A DNA stretch of 64,000 nucleotides, from the NCBI RefSeq assembly GCF_050003625.1, contig NC_134397.1, positions 262,750,070-262,814,069 on the forward strand. Direction: 5' to 3'. Of the stretch, positions 9,613-22,276 are shown piece after piece; position 1 is the stretch's first letter; the number at the start of each line of letters is the position of its first letter. The stretch is from Haematobia irritans. Lineage: Eukaryota > Arthropoda > Insecta > Diptera > Muscidae. The position numbers and the translations under genes are program-made. The notes under the pieces are model-generated. The model saw only the letters and a list, made by a program, of their open reading frames with translations, was not told where the DNA came from and made no database searches.

Positions 9613-10905
9613 ATTTTGTCAACATTTTATTTCTATAGAAAATTTTGTCAAAATTTCATTCCTATAGAAAATTTTGTCAAAATTTTATTTCTGTAGAAAA
9701 TTTTGTCAAAATTTTATTTCTATAGAAAATTTTTTTCAAAATTTTATTTCTATAGAAAATTTTATCAAAATTGTATTTCTATCGAAAATTTTGTCAAAAT
9801 TGTATTCCTATAGAAAATTTTGTCAAAATTTTATTTCTATAGAAAATTTTGTCAAAATTTTGTTTCTATAGAACATTTCGTCAACATTTAATTTCTATAG
9901 AAAATTTTGTGAATATTTTATTTCTATAGAAAATTTTGTGAAAATTGTATTTCTATAGGACATTTTATCAAAATTTTATTTCTATAGAAAATTTTGTCAA
10001 AATTTTATTTCTATAGAAATGTTATTAACATTTTGTTTCGATAGGCAATTTTCTCAAAATTTTATTTCTATAGAAAATTTTGTCAATTTTTTTCTATAGA
10101 AAATTTTGTAAATTTTTTTCTATAGAAAATTTTATCAAAATTTTATTTCTATAGAAAATTTTGTCAAAATTTTATTTCTATAGAAAATTTCGTCAAAATT
10201 TTATTTCTATAAAAAATTTTGCGAACATTTTATTTCTATAGAAAATTTTGTGAAAATTTTATTTCTATAGGAAATTTTATCAAAATTTTATTTCTATAGA
10301 AAATTTTGTCAAAATTTTATTTCTATAGAAAATTTTGTCAAAATTTTATTTCTATAGAAAATTTGGCAAAATTTTATTTCTATAGAAAATTTTGTCAAAA
10401 ATTTATTTCTATAGTAAATTTCGTCAAAATTTGTTTCTATAGAAAATTTTGTCAAAATTTTATTTCTATAGAAAATTTTGTCAAAATTTTGTTTCTATAG
10501 TAAATTTCGTCAAAATTTTATTTCTATAGAAAATTTTGTGAAAATTTTATTTCTATAGAAAATTTTGTGAAAATTTTATTTCTATAGAAAATTTTGTAAA
10601 AATTTTATTTCTATAGAAAATTATGTCAAATTTTTATTTCTATAGAAAATTATGTCAAAATTTTATTTCTATAGAAAATTTTGTCAAAATTTTATTTCTA
10701 TAGAAAATTTTGCCAAAATTTTATTTCTATAGAAAATTTTGTCAAAATTTTATTTCTATAAAAAATGTTATTAACATTTTTTTTCGATAGGCAATTTTCT
10801 CAAAATTTTATTTTTATAGAAAATTTTGTCAATTTTTTTTCTATAGAAAATTTTGTCAAAATTTTATTTCTATAGAAAATTTTGTAAAAATTTAATTTTT
10901 ATAGA
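9613..10905 (+). repeat. 29-bp minisatellite array
   Basis: About 44 monomers, plus orientation. Two blocks near 10015 and 10765 share the odd variant ATGTTATTAACATTTTNTTTCGATAG, indicating a duplicated segment of about 750 bp. Confidence 0.96.
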
Positions 10906-12309
10906 ATTCTACCAACTGCGGCAACCGTGATTGCAATCCCAACAGTTTTAGCGTTGAGAATTAAAATGAAATGTTCTAAACTTTTATAAAAAATTTAATT
11001 AAATTAAAAAAAATTATATATAAAGGTATAATATTAAAAGAATTTTTAAGTTTTTTGGTTTTGTAAGAAACTTTGAAATTCCTTTTTCTAATTAGATTAC
11101 AATAAAGCCAAAAACAGTTTATCTCAAATTTTTTGAAATCCTTGAAATTGAGGATTTGACCAAAATGAGTGTCAAATTTGTTTCCAAGAAAATTTTCGAA
11201 ATATCTCGATACAGTTTTTGAAAATCGCTCCTATCGTGATGATATGTATCCAATATATGCTAAAAATTGTTGCTGCAATTTCGCTGCAACACTAGCATGA
11301 CCATACCGTAACATTTCAAGGCAGGGCTGCTAGTATTTTTCTAGCTGTTGTCCCCAAATGAAGACGTTATCGTCCCCAAAAATCCCAAATTTAAATTAAA
11401 ATTCCTTACAAAATTTGGTTTTTTTCAAGTTTTTATGAAAAAATATAAAAATGTAGCAATTTTTCTATTAAAGAGATAAAACGCTATGAGATAGGTAAAT
11501 GTCCATAAATATAATATTGGTCACATAAATTTCATTATTTGTCAAGGCACCCATCACATCCTTAGTAATAATCGGAGTTAAGATTGAAGTCTATATAAAA
11601 TATACCGGCGTAAATAATTGATTAATTCTAATTTAGTGAAAATGGGACAAACAACAAAAACGGAGCATAAAATTATGATCTCTTGGAAAAAGTGGTAAGT
11701 TTCGTTACTAAAGGTTTGTACTAAGATCCAGTTTAGCCGCTAAACTCAAAAATAAATCTGTAAAAGAAAAATTAAATTGTAACTTTTTCACCAATTTTAT
11801 TATGATTTGAAGGAGAATGGTCCAAAGCAACAGTTGAAAATGTTTATTTTCTTAAAAATACAAAAATTTCTTTAACAAGAAAAAATGTATTATTTTGTAG
11901 CGATAATGTCTGTTAATACCGGTCTAACGTGGAACAAGATAGAACCACAAGGATTGCTTTTGTTATATTCTAGCGCCATCTTTTAGTGAATAGACGAAGT
12001 GAAACGATGTGTGCAATTTGCAAAAGTACTGTATACTCAATACGCATGTGTACTATAAAGCGTTGATTATAGGCGTGTTAGTCAAATTACCGAGTATTTA
12101 GATTGGTAATATTATTTGCATGCAGTGAGATGGTAAATTTATTAATATAAAATGTGTAAACCATTTTAGTCTAATGGATGTAGAAGGCATTACCATACAC
12201 TTGATAGAAATAACAAAGGTCGTGTCAATTCTAAAAACTAAATATTTCTAAACGGTGAACTTCATCAAATTCCATCTTTAAGCCTAATTTTACCAAGTTA
12301 ATATCAACG
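10906..12309. other. No recognised gene
   Basis: Begins with TCTACCAACTGCGGCAACC, similar to the sequence at the satellite edge at 23240-23260, then AT-rich DNA without splice-supported frames. A CAGGGCTGCTAG at 11322 could be a lone hAT end, unsupported. Confidence 0.45.
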
Positions 12310-13224
12310 ACAAGTATATACGGCCGTAAATTCGGCCAGGCCGAATCTTATGTACCCACCACCATGGATTGCGTAGAAACTTCTACGAAAGACTGTCATC
12401 CACAAATTTCAACTCACATGGTTGTTAAATATCATATACTACCACCACGTACCAAATTTCAACCAGATCGGATGAATTTTGCTTCTACAAAAAGCACCTG
12501 AGGTCAAATCTGGGGATCGGTTTATATGGGAGCTATATATTATTATGGACTGATAGGAACCAATTCCTGCATAGTTGCTGGATACCCTATACTAACATCA
12601 CGTACCAAATTTCAACCGAATGGGAAGAATTTTTGCTCCGGAGGTCAAATCTGGGGATTGGTTTATATGGGGGCTATATATAATTATGGACCCATATGGA
12701 TCAATTTTTGCATGGTCATTCGAGACCATATACTAACATCATGTACCGAATTTCAGCCGGATCGGATGAAATTTGCTTCTCTTAGAGGCTCCGCAAGCCA
12801 AATCGGGGGATCGGTTTATATGGGGGCTATATATAATTATGGACCGATGTGAACCAATTTTTGCATGGTTGTTAGAGACCATATACTAACACGATGTACC
12901 AAATTTCAGCCGGATCGGATGAAATTTGCTTCTCTTAGAGGCCTCGCAAGCCACATTTGGGGGCTCGTTTATATGGGGGCTATACGTAAAAGTGGACCGA
13001 TATGGCCCATTTGCAATACCATCCGACCTACATCAATAGCAACTACGTGTGCCAAGTTTCAAGTCGATAGCTTGTTTCGTTCGGAAATTAGCGTGATTTC
13101 AACAGACGGACGGACGGACGGACATGCTCAGATCGACTCAGAATTTCACCACGACCCAGAATATATATACCTTATGGGGTGTTACAAACGGAATGACAAA
13201 GTTAATATATGGTGGAGGGTATAA
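12310..13224 (-). mobile_element. DINE-like family B element (B1)
   Basis: Hairpin end on the left: ACAAGTATATACGGCCGTAA, then TTCGGCCAGGCCGAA (perfect hairpin), GTACCCACCACCATGG. Internal repeat of about 153 bp (TATATGGGGGCTATATATAA), (CGGA)n microsatellite at 13102-13122, right end GGTGGAGGGTATAA. The open frames inside exist because 153 is a multiple of three. Confidence 0.75.
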
Positions 13225-13263
13225 TAAACCGCAAATAAATTGGTTTGCATATGCCTAGGTATA

Positions 13264-13515
13264 ACAAGTAAGAAAAGTCTAAAGTCGGGCGGGGCCGACT
13301 ATATTATACCCTGCACCACTTTGTAGATCTAAATTTTCGATACCATATCACATCCATCACATGTGTTGGGGGCTATATATAAAGGTTTGTCCCAAATACA
13401 TACATTTAAATATCACTCGATTTGGACAGAATTTAATAGACTTTTACAAAATCTATAGACTCAAAATTTAAGTCGGCTAGTGCATTACTAGGGTGGAACA
13501 CAATGTTAGTAAAAA
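13264..13515 (-). mobile_element. DINE-like family A fragment (A2)
   Basis: Hairpin end ACAAGTAAGAAAAGTC, AGTCGGGCGGGGCCGACT and 250 bp of the A consensus, cut off exactly where A3 begins (AGTAAAAA|ACAAGTAAGG). A3 has therefore landed in, or recombined with, A2. Confidence 0.75.
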
Positions 13516-15039
13516 ACAAGTAAGGAAAGTCTAAAGTCGGGCGGGGCCGACTATATTATACCCTGCACCACTTTGTAGATCTAAATTTTCGATACCATAT
13601 CACATCCGTCAAATGTGTTGGGGGTTATATATAAAGGTTTCTCCCAAATATATACATTTAAATATCACTCGATCTGGACAGAATTTGATAGACTTCTACA
13701 AAATCTATAGACTCAAAATTTAAGTTGGCTAATGCACTAGGGTGGAACACAATTTTAGTAAAAAAATATGGGAAACATTTAAATCTGAAGCAATTTTAAG
13801 GAAACTTCGCAAAAGTTTATTTATGATTTATCGCTCGATATATATGTATTACAAGTTTAGGAAAATTAGAGTCATATTTTCAAATTTTCGACTAAGCAGT
13901 GGCGATTTTACAAGGAAAATGTTGGTCGAAATCAGAAAAACATATATATGGGAGCTAAATCTAAATCTGAACCGATGTCAACCAAATTTGGCACGCATAG
14001 CTACAATGCTAATTCTACTCCCTGTGCAAAATTTCAACTAAATCGGAGTCAAAAATTGGCCTCTGTGGTCATATGAGTGTAAATCGGGCGAAAGCTATAT
14101 ATGGGAGCTATATCTAAATCTGAACCGATTTCAACCAAATTTGGCACGCATAGCTATAATGCTAATTCTACTCCCTGTGCGAAATTTCAACTAAATCGGA
14201 GTTAAAAATTGGCCTCTGTGGTCATATGAGTGTAAATCGGGCGAAAGCTATATATGGGAGATGTATCTAAATCTGAACCGATTTCAACCAAATTTGGTAC
14301 GCATAGCAACAATGCTAATTCTACTCCCTGTGCAAAATTTCAACTAAATCGGAGCTAAAAATTGGCCTCTGTGGTCATATGAGTGTAAATCGGGCGAACG
14401 ATATATATAGGAGATGTATCTAAATCTGAACCGATTTCAACCAAATTTGGTACGCATAGCAACAATGCTAATTCTACTCCCTGTGCAAAATTTCAACTAA
14501 ATCGGAGCTAAAAATTGGCCTCTGTGGTCATATGAGTGTAAATCGGGCGAACGATATATATGGGAGCTATATCTAAATCTGAACCAATTTCAATAAAATT
14601 TGGCACACTTGACTACACTACTAATTGTACTCCTACACCCTCAAAAAAAATCGCTTCTCTAACATATGTTCCAAACATATTTTGCAGGAATCACATATAT
14701 TATTGGATACTGCCGAAACATTAATATGTTTGTTTTATGTGAACATATTATATGTTTGGAAGCATTTTGAGCCCAAAAATATTATATGCTTGGAAGAATT
14801 TTTCCCAAAGAAGATTGTGCTCATTCCCTCATATAATTTTCACTTCCACGAAATTTTTTAGTTCTTGGTACCTTTTTGTGTAATACAAATAATGTTGAAG
14901 AAATTATTCAATTTTTTTAAATTTTACCTTTCTCCTGGACGGAGGACCATACAGTTTGTAAGCCGACACACTATTCACAGGGCTAGGTAGCTGTTATGGT
15001 CTCCTGTAGACAATTATCATTATAAGTTTATATAGTATG

Positions 15040-15178
15040 GTTTGCAGCGCCCACGACCTCATACAAACATAACATTATTTAACAGAAACATACATTTGTT
15101 GGCCACGTGGAGCAGTGGTTAGCATGTCTGCCTTGCATGGAAAGGGTCGTGGGTTCAATCCCTGCTCCGACCGAACAT
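15040..15178 (+). mobile_element. tRNA-derived SINE fragment
   Basis: Leader AACAGAAACATACATTTG, then GTGGAGCAGTGGTTAGC (A box) and GGGTTCAATCCCTGCTCC (B box). Related to 5890-6060. It ends where B2 begins. Confidence 0.6.
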
Positions 15179-15180
15179 CA

Positions 15181-16603
15181 TTTTTATACCCTCCACCATA
15201 GGATGGGGGGTATATTAACTTTGTCATTCCGTTTGTAACACATCGAAATATTGCTCTAAGACCCCATAAAGTATATATATTCTGGGTCGTGGTGAAATTC
15301 TGAGTCGATCTGAGCATGTCCGTCCGTCCGTCCGTCCGTCTGTTGAAATCACGCTAACTTCCGAACGAAACAAGCTATCGACTTGAAACTTGGCACAAGT
15401 AGTTGCTATTGATGTAGGTCGGATGGTATTGCAAATGGGCCATATCGGTCCACTTTTTCGTATAGCTCCCATATAAACGGACCCCCAAATTTGGCTTGCG
15501 AGTCCTCTAAGAGAAGCAAATTTCATCCGATCCGGCTGAAATTTGGTACATGGTGTTAGTATATGGTCTCTAACAACCACGCTAAAATTGGTCCACATCG
15601 GTCCATAATTATATATAGCCCCCATATAAACCGATCCCCCGATTTGGCTTGCAGAGCCTCTAAGAGAAACAATTTTCATCCGATCCGGCTGAAATTTGGT
15701 ACATGGTGTTAGTATATGGTCTCTAACAACCATGCAAAAACTGGTCCATATCGGTCCATAATTATATATAGCCCCCATATAAACCGATCCCCCGATTTGG
15801 CTTGCGGAGCCTCTAAGGGAAGCAAATTTCATCCGATCCGGCTGAAATTGGGTACATGGTGTTAATATATGGTCTCTAACAACCATGCAAAAATTGGTTC
15901 ACATCGGTCCATAATTATATATAGCCCCCATATAAACCGATCCCCCGATTTGGTTTGCGGAGCCTCTAAGAGAAGCAAATTTAATTCGATCCGGCTGAAA
16001 TTTGGTACATGGCGTTAGTATATGGTCTCTAATAACCATGCAAAAATTAGTCCATATCGGTCCATAATTATATATAGCCCCCATATAAACCGATCACCAG
16101 ATTTGACCTCAGGAGCCTCTTAGAAGACCAAAATTCATCTGATTCAGTTGAAATTTGGTACGTGATGTTAATATATGGCCTCAAACACCCATGCAAAAAT
16201 TGGTCGATATCGGTCCATAATTATATATAGGCCCCATATAAACCGATCCCCAGATTTGACCTCCGGAGCACCTTGGAAGAGCAAAATTCTTCCCATTCGG
16301 TTGAAATTTGGTACGTGATGTTAGTATAGGGTATCCAACAACCATGCAGGAATTGGTTCCTATCAGTCCATAATAATATATAGCTCCCATATAAACCGAT
16401 CCCCAGATTTGACTTCCAGTGCCTTTTGGAGAAGCAAAATTCATCCGATCTGGTTGAAATTTGGTACGGGTGGTAGCATATGATATTTAACAACCAAGTG
16501 AGTTGATTTGTGGATGACAGTCTTTCGTAGAAGTTTCTACGCAATCCATGGTGGAGGGTACATAAGATTCGGCCTGGCCGAACTTACGGCCGTATATACT
16601 TGT
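15181..16603 (+). mobile_element. DINE-like family B element (B2), near full length
   Basis: Left end TTTTATACCCTCCACCATAG; (GTCC)n at 15319-15343; five 153-bp internal repeats (CCATAATTATATATAG at 15603, 15756, 15909, 16062, 16214); right end TTCGGCCTGGCCGAA hairpin, then ACGGCCGTATATACTTG. About 1.42 kb, the best reference copy of B. The 220-codon frame on the minus strand is a by-product of the in-frame repeat. Confidence 0.8.
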
Positions 16604-17040
16604 TTTTTTTTTTAATTTACACATTTGTACTTAATTTTTACCTTTAAGGCCGCTATTAAGTTGGCATTATCACTCTAAAATGGAAATGTTTTGCCTTTTA
16701 CTTTTCTTTAATAATTCATTTTAAAGAGAATAAACTTTTTCAATTGTTTTAGCTGCAAAACTTAATGTCCGCTTTTCTACTTGAAGGTGTCCGTCAACTC
16801 CTCTTGGTTTATTCTCTTGGTTCCGAATGTCTATTCTCTTTACTCCGAATACTCATTCTAATATTCAAATTAAATAATATTTAGACTTAAGCATATTAAA
16901 TTTTTGGGCTTATCATAAAACAGTTTTCCGAAACAACATACAAGCGGTTTCACAGAAATTGCTCCCTTTTGATTCTCTCGCTGTGTTATGTTGATATCTT
17001 TCGTCAACCCTCCCGGTTTACAATAGAGATGTAATTGTAA
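16604..17040. other. No recognised gene
   Basis: Interior of the AACATATG composite; AT-rich, without repeats shared with the rest of the window. Confidence 0.4.
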
Positions 17041-17041
17041 A

Positions 17042-17068
<27 letters not shown>
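17041..17068 (+). repeat. (CT)n microsatellite
   Basis: About 13 CT dinucleotides, followed by a short CGCTCTCT run. Confidence 0.95.
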
Positions 17069-17073
<5 letters not shown>

Positions 17074-18087
17074 CTAAATAAAATCTAAGCATATATATGT
17101 CTACTCGAAATTTGTAAATTTATATATGTTTACATTCACACATATTATTTTTATGAAACATTCATGCCCCAAACATAATATATTCTAACATATTAACATA
17201 TGTGTCCCAAACATTTAGTGTTAGTTTAGGAACATTAAATGTTTGCACTTAAATATATTGTGTTTAAAAATTGTGCCCGAAACACATTTTGTTTATATCG
17301 GAACATATGAAAAACATATTTTTCTAACAGTGTAGTGCAAAATTTCACCCAAATTGGGGTAAAACTCTGGCTTCTGGGACCGTATTAGTTCATATCGGGC
17401 GAAAGATATATATGGGAGCTATATCTAAATCTGAACCGATTTCAATAAAATTTGGCACACTTGACTATAGTACTAATTGTTCTTCTTGTGCAAAAGTTTA
17501 AGCAAATTAGGGTAAAACTCTGGCTTCTGGGACCATATAAGTCCATATCGGGCGAAATATATACATGGGAGCTATATCAAAATCTGAACCGATTTCTTCC
17601 AAAATCAATAGGTATCTATTCTGAGCCAAAACACATACTTGCGCCAAATTTGAAGTCGATTGGTCTAAAACTGCGACCTAGACTTTGAAAAATGTGTTCA
17701 CGGACAGACGGACATGGCTATATCGACTCAGGAGCCCACCCTGAGCATTTTTGCCAAAGACACCATGTTTCTATCTCGTCTCCTTCTGGGTGTTGCAAAC
17801 ATATGCACTAACTTATAATACCCTGTTCCACAGTGTGGAGCAGGGTATAATTAAGTTTAAATTTAACAACAAAATATGAAAAGCTGTGTTTCTTGCCATT
17901 GCCATGCAACATTTTGGTCAAATTCCGTGTAATTTAAAAATAATAGAAGACAAGGATGAAAATCAAATTTTTGAAATTGTATCAACGAGTGTAAAAAAGT
18001 GTACTTTTCAATTGTACCGAATTTAAAAATAATGGATTGGAATATGGTAAAAGAAAAAAACTTTTTAACAACTTACCCTTAGTAATA

Positions 18088-18453
18088 CACTGAAAAAAAA
18101 GCATGCCCGGGATTTTGTCTTTACTCTAAAAATTTTGGTATTGATTCTCAGCCAAAGAAGAGGAGGATACAAGTAAGGATACTTTTAAGACACAATTCTC
18201 TTTAAAATTTGGGTTTTGTGTACTTGTTTCTAGGAAGCAAATTTTCATTTTTCGTCTTTTCAGCTTGTTTTCTTCATATGCTATCAAAGTCCGTTTTTAA
18301 AGGACTTTGATAGAGTTAACGACAATTTTATTTTCCAAATTAAGAAAATTTTATTTTCCAAAAGAGAAATGTGTCTTCTATGCTAAGCAAAATTTGCTTT
18401 CGTATTTTAAAGACATAAAATCTTTGTCCTCACGACAATATTTTTTTTCAGTG
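18088..18453. mobile_element. TA-inserted MITE with CACTGAAAAAAAA ends
   Basis: CACTGAAAAAAAAGCATG at the left and its inverted form TATTTTTTTTCAGTG at the right, each bordered by TA. The interior has inverted words (AAAGTCC / GGACTTT; TTTCTCTTT). 366 bp, non-coding. Confidence 0.82.
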
Positions 18454-19494
18454 TATTTACTGCCAAATAGGTCATTGTAGTACAATTGTACTTTTGGAAA
18501 GTGGGCTGTACCAAATTTAGTACAATTTTACCAACTTTAAACATGCGTGATATAAGACCAAGATCACGTTTGAAAAACGCTCTCAACTGTTTCAGAGATG
18601 CCACTCTGTTATTATATCATTCGCTATAAAAATTTCTTGCGATGACCTACCACTACCCAATGACACTACGTACGTCCATCACTTTGCTCGTAATTGTATC
18701 CTATGAGTGTCGTTAGTAGAATCCCTTCCGTCTTTGGATGAGAATCAATGATAAAATCATATATACTGGAGAAAAAATCTTTAAACCCATTAGCATTCGA
18801 TTCCTAAGCAATTTTTTTTTACAAAATTTCTATTACAGTTAATTTTTCTTGCACAAAAGTCATATGACGCATTTCTATGATATACTGATGATGTATTAGT
18901 CATCAGAAAAATGGAAAAGATGATTTCATCTCTACATTGATTTAATAAGTATATAATAGAAATAGAGAATGTAAATTGTATTGGGCCACAATTGTAATGC
19001 AAAAGAGTAATTTTGTGAAAGAAAACCAAGATATCTCATATTTTTACACTAGAAAATTAACTGGAAACAAATTAGTCGATTGTATAATCTAGGTGATGAA
19101 CAAAAACTAAAAAAAATCACGTATGTAATTTCCATTACAAATTAGCACATAAGACCCAAATTGAATTATCGCACCGAGCCAGATTTGTACTAAAGACTAT
19201 GCCAAAATCTACATAATAGTGAGGTTAAATTTGTCTCAAATACAAAAAATAAACACGGTTTTAAAAACTTGCTTTCTTTAATTTTAGTATATGCGTCTTC
19301 GAATTTTTGTGTCTTAACATTAGGGTTGTTACATTCCTTTAGCCCATATATGAAGCTTTTTTATCATTAATCCAAAGACTCAATTTCTCAGTTAACTTAA
19401 AGATTAAGTTTTTAAATCAAAAGTTTTTTTCTTTACTTTAAGAAAAAATGTCTTATTTGAAAGACATACGACTTTAATGAAAGCTTCATATATA
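18454..19494. other. No recognised gene
   Basis: Moderately complex AT-rich sequence. Open frames are short and show no domain or splice support. An inverted GTACAATT word pair around 18000 and 18480 surrounds the MITE at 18088. Confidence 0.45.
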
Positions 19495-19741
19495 AAGCTT
19501 CAATAGCAAATGTTGTCAAAATTTTAGTCGTATAAAAAATTTTGTCGAAATTTCAGTTCTGTAGAAAATTTTGCAAAATTTTATATGTATAGAACATTTT
19601 GTAAAAATTTTATATCTATAGAAAATTTTGTGAAAATTTTTACTTCTATGGAAAATTTTGTCAAAATTTTGATTTCCATAAAAAATTTCGCCAAAATTGT
19701 ATTTCTATAAAAATTTTTTCAAATATATATTTCTATAAAAA
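19495..19741 (+). repeat. 29-bp satellite, diverged
   Basis: About eight worn monomers in plus orientation, ending at the left end of C1. Confidence 0.88.
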
Positions 19742-19887
19742 TTTTTATACCCACCACCATAAAATGGTGACGGGGGTGTAATAAGTTTGTCATTCCGTTT
19801 GTAACACATCGAAATATCGAATTCCGACTATATAAAGTATATATATTCTTGATCAGGGAGAAATTCTACGAAGATATAACGATGTCC

Positions 19888-19923
<36 letters not shown>

Positions 19924-20908
19924 GGCTGTCTGTTGTAATCACGCTACAGTCTTCAATAATGAAGCAATCGTGCTGAAATTTTTCACAAACTCGTCTTTTG
20001 TCTGCAGGCAGGTCAAGCCCATCTTCGAGGGCTATATCGGTCCAGGTTTTGATATAGTCCCCATATAAACCGACCTCCCAATTTGGGGTCATGGGCTTAT
20101 AGAAATCGTAATTTTTATCCAATTTTCCTGAAATTTGAAATCTAGAGGTATTTTATGACCATAAAGAGGTGTGCCAAAAATTGTGAGTATCGGTCCATGT
20201 TTTGGTATAGCCCCCATATAGACCGATCTCCCGATTTTACTTCTTGGGCTTATAGAAACCACAGTTTTTATCCAATTTACCTGAAATTGGAAATCTAGAG
20301 GTATTGTAAGACCGCAAATACGTGCGCCAAAAATTATGAGTATCGGTCCATATTTTGGTATAGCCCCCCTAATAGACCGATCTCCCGATTTTACTTCTTG
20401 GGCTTATAGAAACCGCAGTTTTATCCAATTTACCTGAAATTGGAAATCGAGAGGTACTTTAGAACCGTAAAGAGGTGTACCAAAAATGGTGAGCATCGGT
20501 TCATATTTTGGTATGGTCCCCATATAAACCGACCTCCCGATTTGGGGTCTTGGGCTTATAGAAACCGTAGTTTTTATCCAATTTGCCTGAAATTGAAAAT
20601 CTAGAGGTACATGAGGACCATCAAAAGGTGTGCCGAAAATGGTCCGTATCGTTCCATGTTTTGGTATAGCCCTCATATAGACCGATCTCCCGATTTTACA
20701 TCTTGGGTTTATAGAATCCCTAGTTTATATACAATTTGCCTAAAATTGGAAATTTATAGGTATTTTAGGACCATAAAAAGGAAATCTAGAGGTATTTTCG
20801 GGCCATAAAGAGGTGTGCCGAAAACGGTGAGTATCGGTCCATATTTTAGTATAGCCCCCATAAGAACGATCTCCCGATTTAACTCCTTGTGTTTCTAGAA
20901 ACCGTAGT
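19742..20908 (+). mobile_element. DINE-like family C element (C1), truncated
   Basis: Left end TTTATACCCACCACCATAAA and GTGACGGGGGTG; (GTCT)n at 19886-19930; internal repeats of 152-154 bp (GACCGATCTCCCGATTTTAC at 20221 and 20375). The hairpin end is missing: A4 starts at 20909. Confidence 0.75.
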
Positions 20909-21052
20909 TTTTATACCCTTCACCACTACTCTGGTACAGGGTATAATAAGTTTGTGCATTTGTATGTAACGCCAAGAAGGAAAAGTCTGAGACCCATCGT
21001 TTAGTATACCGATCGTCTTAGAATTAAATTCTGAGTCGATTTAGCGATGTCC

Positions 21053-21086
<34 letters not shown>

Positions 21087-22276
21087 TGATGTATTTTTGT
21101 GTGCAAAGTAAAGCTCGCAGTTTTAGTCCGATTGCCCTAAAATTTGGTATAGGGTACTGTTTCGGCTCAGAGACGATCCCTATTGATTTTGGAAAAAATC
21201 GGTTCAGATTTAGATATAGCTGCCATATATATTTTTCTCCGATCTGGTCATAATTGGCGTGTATATGAACCGATCTTCCTCAAATAACGTACATTCGAAT
21301 ATTTTAAGAGTCTCGAAAAACTTGCAAAATATCAGCCAAATCGGTTTAGATTTAGATATAGCTCCCATATATAGTTTTCGCCCGATTTACACTCAAATGA
21401 CCACAGAGGCCAACTTTTTGCTCCGAATTCGTTGAAATTTTGCACAGAAAGTAGAATTAGTATTGTAGCTATGTGTGCCAAATTTGATTGAAATCGGTTC
21501 AGATTTAGATATAGCTCCCATATATAGCTTTCGCCCGATTTACACTCATATGACCACAGAGGCCAATTTTTAACTCCGATTTAGTTGAAATTTTGCACAG
21601 GTTGTAGAATTAGCATTGTTGCTATGCGTGCCAAATTTGGTTGAAATCGGTTCAGATTTAGATATAACTCCCATATATAGCTTTCGCCCGATTTACACTC
21701 ATATGACCACAGAGGCCAATTTTTAACTCCGATTTAGTTGAAATTTTGCACAGGTCGTAGAATTAACATTGTTGCTATGCGTGCCAAATTTGGTTGAAAT
21801 CGGTTCAGATTTAGATATATCTCCCATATATATGTTTTTCTGATTTCGACAAAAATTGTCAAAATACCAACATTTCCCTTGTAAAATCGCCACTGCTTAG
21901 TCGAAGAGCTGTAAAAATGACTCTAATTTTCCTAAACTTCTAATACATATATATCGAGCGATAAATCATAAATAAACTTTTTCGAAGTTTCCTTAAAATT
22001 GCTTCAGATTTAAACGTTTCCCATATTTTTTTACTAAAATTGTGTTCCACCCTAGTGCATTAGCCAACTTAAATTTTGAGTCTATAGATTTTGTAAAAGT
22101 CTATCAAATTCTGTCCAAATCGAGTGATATTTAAATGTATGTATTTGGGACAAACCTTTATATATAGCCCCCAACACATTTGACGGATTTGATACGGTAT
22201 CGAAAGTTTAGATCTACAAAGTGGTGCAGGGTATAATATAGTCGGCCCCACCCGACTTTAGACTTTCCGTACTTGT
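20909..22276 (+). mobile_element. DINE-like family A element (A4)
   Basis: Uninterrupted copy: TTATACCCTTCACCACTACT, (GTCT)n at 21048-21087, 153-bp internal repeats, hairpin AGTCGGCCCCACCCGACT, then TTTCCGTACTTG. It serves as the reference proving the insertion in A1. Confidence 0.78.

Larger units (their letters stand above)
14636..17332. mobile_element. TA-inserted AACATATG element (CACCCTCAAA ends), composite
   Basis: Inserted in A3 between TA at 14634-14635 and TA at 17333-17334. Ends CACCCTCAAAAAAAAT and, inverted, CACTGTTAGAAAAAT. Both ends are followed by arrays of AACATATG / CATATGTT words. The interior holds a SINE head, element B2 and a CT microsatellite, so the element is a host for later insertions. 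Confidence 0.7.
13516..17851 (-). mobile_element. DINE-like family A element (A3), split by a 2.7 kb insertion
   Basis: Hairpin end at 13516; 153-bp internal repeats (AATCTGAACCGATTTCAACC, GTGGTCATATGAGTG) to 14635; resumes at 17333 (GTGCAAAATTTCACCC) and ends near GGAGCAGGGTATAA at 17850. The insertion 14636-17332 lies between. Confidence 0.75.

Noticed and set aside
8667..10905. CRISPR-like array
   Set aside because: Monomers are contiguous, without unique spacers, in a eukaryotic genome; it is a minisatellite.
11322..11400. hAT end CAGGGCTGCTAG
   Set aside because: No partner end or target duplication visible.
12526..13224. Open frames of 108 and 119 codons in B1 as genes
   Set aside because: They are the 153-bp internal repeat of a DINE-like element read in its open frame; the same peptides occur in B2 and B3 and have no known domain.
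17880..18610. hAT element around the MITE at 18088 (AAGGATGAAAATCAAATTTT resembling the 4122 end)
   Set aside because: Only a weak match on the left and no inverted partner or 8-bp duplication could be found.
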